Part shown: positions 53,786-62,139 of the stretch, piece after piece
Numbering within the stretch: position 1 is the first letter of the stretch
Layout of the letters: each line of letters begins with the position of its first letter
Assembly (NCBI RefSeq): GCF_040459645.1
Contig: NZ_JARVHQ010000001.1
Coordinates: 2,294,001 to 2,358,000 of the forward strand
DNA: 64,000 nucleotides
Direction of reading: 5' to 3'
Source: Bacillus cereus group sp. RP43
Lineage (GTDB): Bacteria; Bacillota; Bacilli; Bacillales; Bacillaceae_G
Position numbers and translations under genes: made by a program
The notes under the pieces: model-generated
Told to the model about the DNA's origin: nothing
The model's database searches: none
What the model saw: the letters and a program-made list of their open reading frames with translations, nothing else

Positions 53786-54322
53786 ATGCAAAAGAGACCA
53801 GAAGCAAATGAATATAACCCGTATTATTCAACGTACATAAACTTAATACCAGATGGAGATATCATACATATTCTAGAGCAACAAATGAAGGAAACGAATC
53901 TTTTATTGAAGGATATTTCTGATAGTGAGGGACATTTTAGATATGCTCCTAATAAATGGAGTATCAAAGAAGTAATCGGTCATATTGCGGATACTGAACG
54001 TATTATGGCGTATCGATTGCTTTCCATAGCAAGAGGCGAGACAGCAGAACTTCCTGGATATAACGATGATATGTATGTTCTTAGAGCAGCTTTTGATAAG
54101 CAATCTATGCAAGATCTTCTTGAGAATTTAACAGTTGTTCGCCAATCTACTATGCATTTGCTTAAAAGTTTAGATAAAGAAGCTTGGTTACAAAGTGGAA
54201 TTGCGAACAATTCTGAAGTCACGGTTCTTGCATTAGCAAACATAATTGCTGGTCATGAGCTTCATCATCGTCAACTTATAAAAGAACGTTATTTGGGTTC
54301 TAAGGCATATCCAGCATGTTGA
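53786..54322 (+). CDS. DinB-family four-helix-bundle protein
   Basis: A 178-residue DinB/DUF1572-type protein. Three likely metal ligands lie in VIGHIADTERIMAYRL (histidine about 67) and IAGHELHHRQLIKERYLG (histidines about 157-161). This is the common bacillithiol-transferase-like layout, as in YfiT. The ATG at 53786 is 8 nt after AAGGA; an ATG three codons earlier overlaps that site. It is followed by a terminator at 54334. Confidence 0.88.
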   Translation: MQKRPEANEYNPYYSTYINLIPDGDIIHILEQQMKETNLLLKDISDSEGHFRYAPNKWSIKEVIGHIADTERIMAYRLLSIARGETAELPGYNDDMYVLRAAFDKQSMQDLLENLTVVRQSTMHLLKSLDKEAWLQSGIANNSEVTVLALANIIAGHELHHRQLIKERYLGSKAYPAC

Positions 54323-54333
54323 AATATGAAAAT

Positions 54334-54384
54334 AAAAAGAGAATGATTCATAGGGAATTTCTGAATTATTCTCTTTTTATTTTT
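54334..54384 (+). terminator. Terminator after the DinB gene
   Basis: AAAAAGAGAAT and ATTCTCTTTTT pair across a 23-nt loop with inner complementarity and end in ATTTTTC. Confidence 0.75.
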
Positions 54385-54463
54385 CTGCTATCAGTGGAAT
54401 TATAAATGTTTTTTTACAAGGTCTATTCCTTCTCGTTTATGCTAATAGGGGGCACTATACATG

Positions 54464-54483
54464 CCCATCCAGCTAAGGATGGG
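54464..54483. repeat. Short GC-rich hairpin
   Basis: CCCATCC-AGCTAA-GGATGGG is a perfect 7-bp stem within an otherwise gene-free interval. It could be the end of a lost mobile element or a terminator core without a T run. Confidence 0.35.
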
Positions 54484-54584
54484 TATTGGGGTTTGTGTAG
54501 CAATGGAGCCAAATCACGCAATAAGCATTAGCGAACATTAGAAATAGTAAAAATGCCACTTTTTCCTGTTAAAACGAGGTGATT

Positions 54585-54693
54585 TTAAATTTCAAATTCT
54601 TCTTTTACAACAGTCGCTAGTCCATCAATTGATTTACGTAAATCTGTTGCCCCTTGTGCAAGCTATACCTTTTCAATTGTGATTTCTGACAGC
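54585..54693 (-). pseudogene. IS66-family TnpB (Orf2) N-terminal relic
   Basis: The minus frame reads ITIEKV-stop-LAQGATDLRKSIDGLATVV then KEEFEI and a stop. The TDLRKSIDGL motif is diagnostic of the IS66 accessory protein TnpB. A TAG at 54663-54665 replaces the expected tyrosine, and the gene is cut after about 33 codons. It is a dead insertion-sequence fragment; no other part of IS66 is seen. Confidence 0.72.
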
Positions 54694-55176
54694 TTATTTA
54701 TTAGTAAATTCATCGGGAGTCCAAGTAGCGATTTCATTTCCAGGTACAGCAACTACAAGCCAATCCTCACATTGTACCCCAGCTTGCCAACATTCATAAT
54801 AGTTATGAAAACCATTTACAAACAAGCTTTGTCCGCTCTCAAGTAGGATAAACAAATGTGGAGTTTCCTTACCTAATTGCACGTCTATAACTTTTTGCCT
54901 TCTTATTTTAAAAATTCTATTATATTCTTCTTCCTCGGAATAATCGTCAAATTCATCCTCATTAGACGGGTACTTTTCTGGTGGATTATTAAATAAAAAC
55001 CATTTCGATTCGATGTTGATATATAATTGCCCATCATAATCAACTACAGCTTCAAAATTTGTAAAATGAATTTTTATAGTTGTTGGAGAAATACCAAATT
55101 GCAATCCATCAACTTGTGCTCCTATGAAGAGATGCTTTAATACATTTTCAGCATAAAGTTTGTCTTCTTTGTTCAT
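54694..55176 (-). CDS. Hypothetical acidic protein
   Basis: A 160-residue soluble protein with a central acidic stretch (SNEDEFDDYSEEEEYNR) between beta-rich parts (HFTNFEAVVDYDGQLYI; HLFILLESGQSLFVNGFHNY). It resembles small Bacillus proteins found beside polymorphic-toxin immunity genes, but no domain is certain. The ATG at 55176 has AAAGGA 11 nt upstream; ATG 55188 lies inside that site. It is next to the IS66 relic, which ends at its stop. The function is unknown. Confidence 0.6.
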   Translation of the reverse strand: MNKEDKLYAENVLKHLFIGAQVDGLQFGISPTTIKIHFTNFEAVVDYDGQLYINIESKWFLFNNPPEKYPSNEDEFDDYSEEEEYNRIFKIRRQKVIDVQLGKETPHLFILLESGQSLFVNGFHNYYECWQAGVQCEDWLVVAVPGNEIATWTPDEFTNK

Positions 55177-55245
55177 TATACGAATCATCCTTTCTGTAAA
55201 ATATATATTATATTTTTATTGTAATAAATAAATTTTTATGTAAAA

Positions 55246-55275
55246 TGAACTTTTTATGAGAAACGGACGAATATA
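55246..55275 (+). promoter_or_regulatory. Possible ECF-sigma autoregulatory promoter
   Basis: TGAACTTTTT at 55246 followed 17 nt later by CGAATA at 55268 fits the AAC/CG spacing of ECF-sigma promoters, upstream of the sigma gene itself. The match is loose and no alternative was excluded. Confidence 0.3.
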
Positions 55276-55306
55276 GTGTGAAGGATCATGAGAGGGGAAC
55301 GTAATT

Positions 55307-55885
55307 TTGGATGAAGTAGAATTAAAAGAATGGCTATATAAAATGGAGTCTGGGGACAAAGAAGCCTTTCAAGTTATTTATAAATTAACAAGTAAAGATA
55401 TTTATAGCACAGTAGTATTTTTATTAGGGAATCAACACCAAGATGTAGACGATATAGTTAATGAAGTGTACATAAAAATGTGGAAGTCTGTAACGAATTA
55501 TGATATGAACCGTTCATTTCGTTTTTGGTTACATGGACTAGTTGTCAAGCAAGTACAAGATTGGCGTCGTAAATCATGGCGACGATTTCGAATCTTTGAA
55601 AAGAAGAAAATGTATGAACAAGATCGGTCTTACATAATGGATGAAGGTATTTTACATAAAGAAACACGTAGTGAATTAGTGGAAGTTGTACAAAAATTAT
55701 CTTATAAGCATCGTGAAGTTGTTATTATGCGTTACTTCCATGAATATAGCTTAGATGAAATTGCCGCACTTCTTCAAATCCCTGTTGGTACAGTGAAATC
55801 TCGATTACATATGGCACTAAAACGATTAAGAACAGAAATGGAGCATATGCCAGCCAGAAGAGAGGGAGAAGTAAATGGATTTTGA
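55307..55885 (+). CDS. ECF RNA polymerase sigma factor
   Basis: A 192-residue group 4 sigma factor with region 2 (DVDDIVNEVYIKMWKSV, about 45-61, then the basic RFWLHGLVVKQVQDWRRKSW) and region 4 (YSLDEIAALLQIPVGTVKSR, about 145-164). No region 3 is present. It starts with TTG, with GAGGGG 9 nt upstream. It overlaps the next gene by 11 nt, which encodes its probable anti-sigma, so the two should act as a membrane-signal switch for an envelope regulon. Confidence 0.9.
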   Translation: MDEVELKEWLYKMESGDKEAFQVIYKLTSKDIYSTVVFLLGNQHQDVDDIVNEVYIKMWKSVTNYDMNRSFRFWLHGLVVKQVQDWRRKSWRRFRIFEKKKMYEQDRSYIMDEGILHKETRSELVEVVQKLSYKHREVVIMRYFHEYSLDEIAALLQIPVGTVKSRLHMALKRLRTEMEHMPARREGEVNGF

Positions 55886-56867
55886 AAAATATATAACGGA
55901 TGAATTGAAAAGAAAAGCAGGGTCAATCGAACCAACTACTAATTTAGAAGATCAATTACAAACCTCTTTTCATAAATACCAACAAATGAAAAAGAAAGGG
56001 AAAACTTCTATGAAGAAAAAGTTATTACTTGGCTTTGTAGCAGCGGCGGTTCTTATACCAACCGGTACTTTTGCGGGTACAACAATAATCGATAAAATCT
56101 TAGGTACACCTGAAGAAGCGAGAAAGGATATGGGAATGTCAGTGGAAGGTTATACAGGATTGATGGAGAGGATAGAAGTTGCTAAAAACTTATTTGCAAA
56201 AGAGGACTTTGAAAAGTATGTAGAGTTATTACAAGAAACATATCATTTTTATAAGAAAGTTAGTGTCGTAGAGAACGGCGAAAGAAAACATACAGCTATA
56301 GGTCGTTTAAATACTGATGAAGAAAAAAGAGATAGTGAGGTAATGGAAGAGCTAAACAAATATGAGGAAAAAATAAATCAACATTTTACATATACATTTG
56401 AACAAACAGGAGAAATAACTGGTTTTCCAATAAAGCGTCCTAGCTATATTCCAAAAGACTATGTTCTTATTTCAGAAGAGGCAAAGGCAGATGCCACAGT
56501 AGGAAAACCAAGACCTCTTATTACAATGAGGTATGAAGATAGTAATGTGAAAAAGGGACCAACTACATCAGATGTGGATTTAGGGTTTAGACTATACCAA
56601 TCTGGAATATTCGATGATAATAAAGATTATATGGATAAACCGTTTGATCAAGCAACTGAAAAAGGTCCACATTATTATAAAGATATAAAGACTTATCAAT
56701 TAAAAGGATACGATATTACGTATGGGGAATATAAAGAATCCAATGTACGAGCTATGAAAATAGTGGTTCCTGCAACAGAAGGGAAAAATGCATACCAAGT
56801 CTATATAAATGGTAGTACATTATCAAAAAAAGAACTTGAGAAAGTTCTCCTTTCGGTAGTTGAATAG
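55875..56867 (+). CDS. Putative membrane anti-sigma factor, DUF4367-like C-terminus
   Basis: A 330-residue protein with a cytoplasmic N-terminal segment (1-45), one membrane helix (KKLLLGFVAAAVLIPTGTFA, about 46-65) and a 260-residue extracellular part. The ending YQVYINGSTLSKKELEKVLL resembles DUF4367/LolA-like domains found on Bacillus anti-sigma proteins. Overlap with the sigma gene (start 11 nt inside it) indicates coupled expression. The signal sensed is unknown. No zinc-binding HxxxCxxC motif is present in the N-terminal part. Confidence 0.78.
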   Translation: MDFEKYITDELKRKAGSIEPTTNLEDQLQTSFHKYQQMKKKGKTSMKKKLLLGFVAAAVLIPTGTFAGTTIIDKILGTPEEARKDMGMSVEGYTGLMERIEVAKNLFAKEDFEKYVELLQETYHFYKKVSVVENGERKHTAIGRLNTDEEKRDSEVMEELNKYEEKINQHFTYTFEQTGEITGFPIKRPSYIPKDYVLISEEAKADATVGKPRPLITMRYEDSNVKKGPTTSDVDLGFRLYQSGIFDDNKDYMDKPFDQATEKGPHYYKDIKTYQLKGYDITYGEYKESNVRAMKIVVPATEGKNAYQVYINGSTLSKKELEKVLLSVVE

Positions 56868-57047
56868 TGTACTAAATCTAAAGAATAAATATGAAGTAAT
56901 GAAAAAATTGGATTTTATTGAAAGATAAAAACCACTTCATAATATTGTTATGTAAACAAAAATGATGAACGTACAGCTTGTTAAATAGTTCAATATTTTT
57001 GATTTCTCTCTGGCTGCATAAGTATGATGTTTGTAGGAGGGGATCAT

Positions 57048-57593
57048 ATGAGTATACACAAAAAAATCATAGCGATTTCAGGAAGTATTAGGGAAGGATC
57101 ATCCAACACAAACATATTAAAAACTTTAGCGGCATTTATTCCAGAAGGTATAGATTACACTATTTATAATGGGATAGAGGAACTACCTCATTTTAACCCG
57201 GATGTAGATCGAGTTGGAGCACCGGTTGTTGTTGAAGAATTTCGAAAGACATTAAGTGAAGCTCATGCACTTATTATTTGTACACCAGAGTACGCAAAAA
57301 GTATTCCAGGAGTTTTGAAGAATGCTTTAGAATGGCTTGTTTCATCAGCGGAACTTTATAAAAAGCCAGTTGCTATTATAACAGCTTCACCGTCGATTGC
57401 TGGAGGGGATAAAGCCCATGAATCATTATTACTTACGCTAGGTATGCTAGATACAATTGTCGTTCAAAATGGCTCGCTATTAATCCCATCTGTGCGAACT
57501 AAATTTAGTGATGATGCAAAAGTAACAGATGAGGATACAAAGAAAGCTCTTAGCTCTTTAGTTCAAAGTGTAGTAGACGAGATAAAGAAATAA
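57048..57593 (+). CDS. NAD(P)H-dependent FMN reductase, flavodoxin-like
   Basis: A 181-residue flavoprotein reducing quinones, azo dyes or chromate-type substrates with NAD(P)H. The FMN phosphate loop is AISGSIREGSSNTN (about 9-22), followed by LIICTPEYAKSIPGVLKNAL (about 72-91), the isoalloxazine-binding loop of NADPH-FMN reductases. AGGAGG lies 7 nt before the ATG at 57048. It is monocistronic and ends at a terminator. Confidence 0.92.
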   Translation: MSIHKKIIAISGSIREGSSNTNILKTLAAFIPEGIDYTIYNGIEELPHFNPDVDRVGAPVVVEEFRKTLSEAHALIICTPEYAKSIPGVLKNALEWLVSSAELYKKPVAIITASPSIAGGDKAHESLLLTLGMLDTIVVQNGSLLIPSVRTKFSDDAKVTDEDTKKALSSLVQSVVDEIKK

Positions 57594-57644
57594 TGATTTA
57601 GTTCGTATTAAGGTAAAAATGGGACTTTTATAATAAAAAAAGAT

Positions 57645-57688
57645 AAAGGCAATGCTACGGTTAGTTCAAATGTAGCATTGCTTTTTTA
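57645..57688. terminator. Bidirectional terminator
   Basis: AAAGGCAATGCTAC and GTAGCATTGCTTT form the stem, with T runs on both sides, between convergent genes. Confidence 0.88.
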
Positions 57689-57693
57689 TATAG

Positions 57694-58179
57694 TTAAATA
57701 TATGTACTCAAAATCTCCCCAGGTAATCCATCAACCTCACATACTTTCTCAGATGTAAAACCAACGTTTATTAATATTTTTCGAGAGGGGATATTGTTTG
57801 GATCGATAATTGCCTTTAGTACGGTTACTTCTGTCTGCTTCGCTATTTCAATTAATTCTCTTGCAATACAACTACCATATTTTTTTCCCCAGTGTTCTGG
57901 CAATAGCATATAACCAAGTTCAGCTTCTTTAAAATCATCCTCATTTACTGTTATATGTCCAAGTCCGATAAATTCATTTGTAGCACTGTCATAAACTTTA
58001 TACGACCCAAGCAGTTTATGTTTTTCATTACGTATTAACAATTTTTCATAATCATTTTGCGCTTCTGTTAACGGAATAGCACGCTCCGTAATTTGTGCCA
58101 TCACTATTTCATTTGAGACAAGCTGGAAGTATAGATTAAAATCTGTTGCTTCAAATTTTTTAAAATGTAGCTTATGCAT
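57694..58179 (-). CDS. GNAT acetyltransferase
   Basis: A 161-residue GNAT protein. The acetyl-CoA loop is in GYMLLPEHWGKKYGSCIARE (about 90-109), and the late motif NIPSRKILINVGFTSEKVCE places the active-site region typical of RimJ-type enzymes. GGAGG precedes the ATG. It is a single gene; the substrate is unknown. Confidence 0.88.
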   Translation of the reverse strand: MHKLHFKKFEATDFNLYFQLVSNEIVMAQITERAIPLTEAQNDYEKLLIRNEKHKLLGSYKVYDSATNEFIGLGHITVNEDDFKEAELGYMLLPEHWGKKYGSCIARELIEIAKQTEVTVLKAIIDPNNIPSRKILINVGFTSEKVCEVDGLPGEILSTYI

Positions 58180-58232
58180 ATGCGTCCTCCAAACTAATTT
58201 TCATGTGTTCTTCAGAAAAGATAAAACGATCG

Positions 58233-58606
58233 TTAAATAGTGATTTCTATTTGATTGCCTTCTGGATCGCTTATTACACTTTCGGAATAAACGATCCAGT
58301 GAAACGTGGTCCATTTAATAAAGGATAACCTGCTTCTCGTTTTTGTCAGTGCATTCACACGTTCTTCACTTTCAACAGAGAATGTCATATGTGCATAACT
58401 AGTAATATTAAGGTTAGGCTCATTTTATATACCTTTTTACGCATGAGTTCAAGCCTTGCTCCAGATTCGAACGTAATAAAATAAGATTCAAATTGTTTTG
58501 CTTCGTTATGGTATAAAGAGTTTGCCTTGTCGTTGAAATACTTCGTATAAAAAGTACGCATTAATTCTAAGTTATATACCCAAATGGCTATATGTTCGAT
58601 TTTCAT
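58233..58606 (-). pseudogene. Broken VOC (glyoxalase-fold) gene
   Basis: From ATG 58606, [20 protein letters not shown] and [10 protein letters not shown] are VOC module 1. The reading then shifts near 58420: the rest continues in another frame as [20 protein letters not shown], shifts again, and ends ISDPEGNQIEITI at 58233. At least two frameshifts split a gene whose protein would be about 125 residues. An in-frame product stops after 73 residues and lacks half of the fold. Confidence 0.78.
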
Positions 58607-58864
58607 TTGTTTCAGCAATCCTATCTTTATGTAAATTAATAAATATTTACTCTGTAATAATTAGCGAAGGTGAATAACACTAATTAGATGTTCACTGTAT
58701 TAAATTTGCAACCATATTGCAAGAAATAAGAATGGGCGTTAGGAGAAATCAAATGATAATGATTTTACTAAAGGAGTTTGTTAATTTTTAGGTCACAACA
58801 TGCATACAATGTCTAATTAAGTGAATTACGTACGTAACAATTGCAAATAAGGAGGGACTAATTT

Positions 58865-59356
58865 GTGGGGCAAATTGAACAAATGATGATTGTCGGCATT
58901 TCTATGTCTTTTATACTATCTATTATGATATTAGGGTCTTCATATTATAATCCTCGTCTTTGGCTAAATGATTATCCGAAAGATATTCAAAAAGTAGTTT
59001 TGCCAAAATCGATAAATGAAAAAAAGCAAACATATTATTTCGGAATTATTTACAATATTATTCTCTTCGGAACGCCTTTAGTTTCTACGTATATACTACA
59101 TCAACATGAAAAATTATTGTATATTGAGGCCTATTTACATACTTTTGGGATTGTAATGATTTTCAATTTAGTAGATTTATTAATAATCGATTGGCTTATT
59201 TTTTGCTGGATTACCCCGAGGTTTGTTGTTATTCCTTGTACGGATGGGATGAAGGGATATAAAGATTACATGTTTCATTTAAGAGGGGCTATAGTGGGTA
59301 CTCCATTTTTAGCAATTGTAAGTTTATTTCTGGCAGGAATTGCGACAACTATTTAG
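58865..59356 (+). CDS. Hypothetical four-helix membrane protein
   Basis: A 163-residue integral membrane protein with helices at about 8-27, 58-78, 92-114 and 140-160. The first loop carries the positively charged segment YPKDIQKVVLPKSINEKK. The start is a GTG, 8 nt after AGGAGGG. No family is recognised. It is isolated, between the VOC pseudogene and the SH3-3D gene. Confidence 0.65.
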   Translation: MGQIEQMMIVGISMSFILSIMILGSSYYNPRLWLNDYPKDIQKVVLPKSINEKKQTYYFGIIYNIILFGTPLVSTYILHQHEKLLYIEAYLHTFGIVMIFNLVDLLIIDWLIFCWITPRFVVIPCTDGMKGYKDYMFHLRGAIVGTPFLAIVSLFLAGIATTI

Positions 59357-59572
59357 TATAAAGAAGAAAGATAGGAAACGTTTATATAAGGTAAGGAGAT
59401 TTATAATTTATAGAATTAAAAATGAGAATTTGATACTATTGAAGCAAAGGGTTCTAATAGCGGTATATTAAGCGATATAAATATACGGTTACTAATGTTT
59501 TGATATTCCATGAAATCACCTGATTTTATGGAAGCATTTGATAGAACTCGAAAAAACGCAATGGAGGCTAAT

Positions 59573-61033
59573 ATGAAAAAGATAATTGGCGCAGCAACAG
59601 CAACAGTTCTTGGATTGGGGGCTTTTACCACATCTGCTATCGCAGAAACTATCGTAACAGCGGATGTACTCAACGTACGTGAAAAGCCAACTACGGAATC
59701 AAAAGTTGTCGAAAAAGTAAAAGAAGGACAAAAGTTAAAGGTCATACATACTGAAGAAGGATGGTCAAAAATTGATTTAAATGGTAAAGAATTGTTTGTA
59801 AGTTCGGAGTATACAAAAGATATTTATCATGTAACAGCAAACCTATTAAATGTACGTTCTGAAGCAAACACAGAATCAGAAATTCTTGGCAGACTGAAAA
59901 AAGATGATGTAATTGAATCAACACATCAAGTTAAAGATGGATGGCTACAATTTGAGTATAAAGGAAAAACAGCTTATGCAAATGTTTCTTTCCTATCAAG
60001 TACAGCACCAAGTGAAAAGAAAGCTGAAGAGAAAACGAAGAAAGTAGCGAAAGTACAAAAAGCGGTAAAAGCAAAGGAAGAAGCAAAAACGCAGAAAGTA
60101 GCAAAAGCACAGGAAATAGCAAAGCCTAGGGAAGAAGCAAAAGCACAGGAAATAGCAAATTCTAGGGAAGAAGTAAAAGTACAAGAAGTAGCAAGGCCTA
60201 GGGAAGAAGTAAAAGTACAAGAAGTAGCAAAGCCTAGGGAAGAAGTGAAAGTACAAGAAGTAGCAAAGCCTAGGGAAGAAGTAAAAGTACAAGAAGTAGC
60301 AAAGCCTAGGGAAGAAGTAAAAGTACAAGAAGTAGCAAAGCCTAGGGAAGAAGTAAAAGTACAAGAAGTAGCAAAGCCTAAGGAAGAAGCAAAAGCACAA
60401 GAAATAGCCAAAGCAAAAGAAGAAGCGAAAGCGAAGGAAGAAGCAAAAGCACAAGAAATAGCCAAAGCAAAAGAAGAAGCAAAAGCACAAGAAATAGCCA
60501 AAGCAAAAGAAGAAGCAAAAGCACAAGAAATAGCCAAAGCAAAAGAAGAAGCGAAAGCGCAAGAAATAGCCAAAGCGCAGGAAGAAGCGAAAGCGCAAGA
60601 AATAGCCAAAGCAAAAGAAGAAGCAAAAGCAAAAGCAAAAGCACGAGAAATAGCAAAGGCTAAGGAAGAAGCAAAAGCAAAAGAAGTAACAAAGGCACAA
60701 GAAGTATCTAAAAATAACACACAGTCTGCTAAACGTGAACTAACGGTAGTAGCGACAGCTTATACTGCTGATCCAAGTGAAAATGGTACATATGGTGGAC
60801 GCGTTTTAACTGCGATGGGGCATGATTTAACGGCTAATCCGAATATGAGAATTATCGCAGTTGATCCGAAAGTAATTCCATTAGGATCAAAAGTATGGGT
60901 AGAAAATTATGGTGAAGCAATCGCTGGTGATACCGGAAGTGCAATTAAAGGTAATCGTATTGATGTTTTAATGGGTTCAAAAAGTAAGGCAATGAATTGG
61001 GGAAGACAAACAGTTAAAGTAAAAGTTCTATAA
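59573..61033 (+). CDS. Secreted SH3b-3D protein with long charged repeat region
   Basis: A 486-residue secreted cell-wall protein. A signal peptide ends at SAIA-ET (about 24). Two bacterial SH3 domains follow (TADVLNVREKPTTESKVVEK, about 29; TANLLNVRSEANTESEILGR, about 92). Residues about 150-385 form a repeat region of 12-residue units rich in Lys and Glu. The C-terminal 3D domain has ATAYTADPSENGTYGG, RIIAVDPKVIPLGSKVWVEN and the metal/active-site aspartate GDTGSAIKGNRIDVLM, as in lytic transglycosylase-like YocH and YabE. SH3b domains bind wall peptides, 3D domains cut glycan strands. The ATG at 59573 has GGAGG 5 nt upstream; the open frame from 59510 is a false extension. Confidence 0.9.
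   Translation: MKKIIGAATATVLGLGAFTTSAIAETIVTADVLNVREKPTTESKVVEKVKEGQKLKVIHTEEGWSKIDLNGKELFVSSEYTKDIYHVTANLLNVRSEANTESEILGRLKKDDVIESTHQVKDGWLQFEYKGKTAYANVSFLSSTAPSEKKAEEKTKKVAKVQKAVKAKEEAKTQKVAKAQEIAKPREEAKAQEIANSREEVKVQEVARPREEVKVQEVAKPREEVKVQEVAKPREEVKVQEVAKPREEVKVQEVAKPREEVKVQEVAKPKEEAKAQEIAKAKEEAKAKEEAKAQEIAKAKEEAKAQEIAKAKEEAKAQEIAKAKEEAKAQEIAKAQEEAKAQEIAKAKEEAKAKAKAREIAKAKEEAKAKEVTKAQEVSKNNTQSAKRELTVVATAYTADPSENGTYGGRVLTAMGHDLTANPNMRIIAVDPKVIPLGSKVWVENYGEAIAGDTGSAIKGNRIDVLMGSKSKAMNWGRQTVKVKVL
60110..60700 (+). repeat. 36-nt tandem repeats inside the SH3-3D gene
   Basis: Units of 36 nt encode two variants of a 12-residue repeat: EEVKVQEVAKPR (about six copies, 60170-60380, near-identical) and EEAKAQEIAKAK (about eight copies to 60630, with internal losses). 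Base identity is very high in the first block, so copy number should vary between strains by slippage or recombination. Confidence 0.9.
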
Positions 61034-61050
61034 TAACGATAGTTATCCAA

Positions 61051-61091
61051 AAAGAAGTCAGTTCTCTTTATTGAGACTGGCTTTTATTTTT
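61051..61091 (+). terminator. Terminator after the SH3-3D gene
   Basis: AAGTCAGTTCTC pairs imperfectly with GAGACTGGCTT and is followed by TTATTTTTTT. Confidence 0.7.
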
Positions 61092-61265
61092 TTGGTTAGT
61101 GCAACTCATTGAAAAACTCTGTTGACCTGGCCTAGGATTTTTAAGAGATTTATTACTAAATCTTCACCAAAACTTAAATTAAATATGAAACTTGCATCAT
61201 GTCTATAAAATGAAACTATATTAAGAACGAGGTGAGTTTAATGTTTATTTAAATGAGTTTGAGGT

Positions 61266-61370
61266 GTGGAAATATATATTTGGTATCACGAAGATGCCGG
61301 AATTGAAGAAATAGCCACAAGTTTAAAAGAATTTATTATAAAAACCATTCAGAAAGATAACGACTTTTAG
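61266..61370 (+). pseudogene. SUKH/SMI1-KNR4-like relic
   Basis: A frame of 34 codons encodes EIYIWYHEDAGIEEIATSLK and EFIIK before the stop. The pattern of a final strand with WYHED followed by an EEIA-SLKEFI helix is the usual end of SUKH-superfamily (SMI1/KNR4) proteins. A stop lies just upstream. Only the C-terminus survives. SUKH proteins are often immunity proteins of polymorphic toxins. Confidence 0.5.
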
Positions 61371-61424
61371 TGTTCTCTTTCTTATAATAAGGTGGATCAG
61401 ATTTATATTAAGCGAGGATGGAAT

Positions 61425-62090
61425 ATGACAACAGAATTATATGGCACACATTACACTGAAATAAAAGGGTATAGAGTAATTGAAGGGAAAGATTCATATA
61501 ATCATTACTTTGGTGGTCAAGATTGCAATTTGCCAGTATGTAAGCTATGCGGTGAGAAGATGCATCAAATTCTCTGTTTTGATTTGAAAGATGAGAGGGT
61601 TGCTGAATTTAAAAGTGGTGAATTAAATGTTTTACCATTAGTTTCTTGTCTGAACTGTGCGATGGTGTGGGAACCTCAATATTTTCAGTTAAGTAATGGG
61701 GGTAAAACAGTTCAAATAATAAAGCAGGATAATACGGAAGATTGGGTAATGGAAGATGAGGATAAGCTACCGGTTCACCTACTAAAAACGAATGTAAAGT
61801 TAACGAATATGAAAAATGAAGATATACCTACTGATGAAGATAGTTACTGGGAAGCTTTCGACTTGTTCGGTTCAGAATATGTTTGTAGATTATTAGGGGC
61901 ACCATTATATGAAGATCTTCCAGAGGATTTGGCATGTCCAACTTGCTCTAAAGAAATGAAGTATGTTGCTACAATTACACAAGATATTGAGGAGCGGAAA
62001 CTTATTTCAGTAGTTGATTTCCAGTTCGGGGAAATGAATATATATTTTTACTTATGTAAAGATTGTTCAATTATAAAAACCGAAATATAA
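61425..62090 (+). CDS. Hypothetical protein with four CxxC knuckles
   Basis: A 221-residue soluble protein. CxxC pairs are CKLC (about 40), CLNC (about 80), CPTC (about 180) and CKDC (about 214), forming two probable zinc sites that frame a middle region of beta strands (SYWEAFDLFGSEYVCRLLG). It looks like a DUF1963/YwqG-like or other immunity-type protein, but I cannot assign it. GAGG lies 7 nt before the ATG at 61425; the open frame begins at 61392. It follows a SUKH relic, which fits an immunity-gene island. Confidence 0.65.
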   Translation: MTTELYGTHYTEIKGYRVIEGKDSYNHYFGGQDCNLPVCKLCGEKMHQILCFDLKDERVAEFKSGELNVLPLVSCLNCAMVWEPQYFQLSNGGKTVQIIKQDNTEDWVMEDEDKLPVHLLKTNVKLTNMKNEDIPTDEDSYWEAFDLFGSEYVCRLLGAPLYEDLPEDLACPTCSKEMKYVATITQDIEERKLISVVDFQFGEMNIYFYLCKDCSIIKTEI

Positions 62091-62097
62091 AGCACAT

Positions 62098-62139
62098 AAC
62101 GAAAATAAGACTGACATATTCTGTCGGTCTTATTTTCGT
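62098..62139. terminator. Bidirectional terminator
   Basis: ACGAAAATAAGACTGAC pairs with GTCGGTCTTATTTTCGT around ATATTCT. Its right arm overlaps the last codons of the kinase gene ending at 62130. Confidence 0.88.

Noticed and set aside
58753..58791. 12-codon frame after AGGAG
   Set aside because: It is very short, has no conserved feature and could occur by chance in this A+T-rich spacer.
60110..60700. CRISPR-like regular repeat
   Set aside because: The units are contiguous, in frame with a coding gene and have no unique spacers.
59974..60720. Three long minus-strand open frames (92-248 codons) under the SH3-3D gene
   Set aside because: They are the reverse-strand reading of the 36-nt repeat tract, composed almost only of Phe/Leu/Cys/Ser repeats. 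They have no ribosome site and no independent codon pattern.
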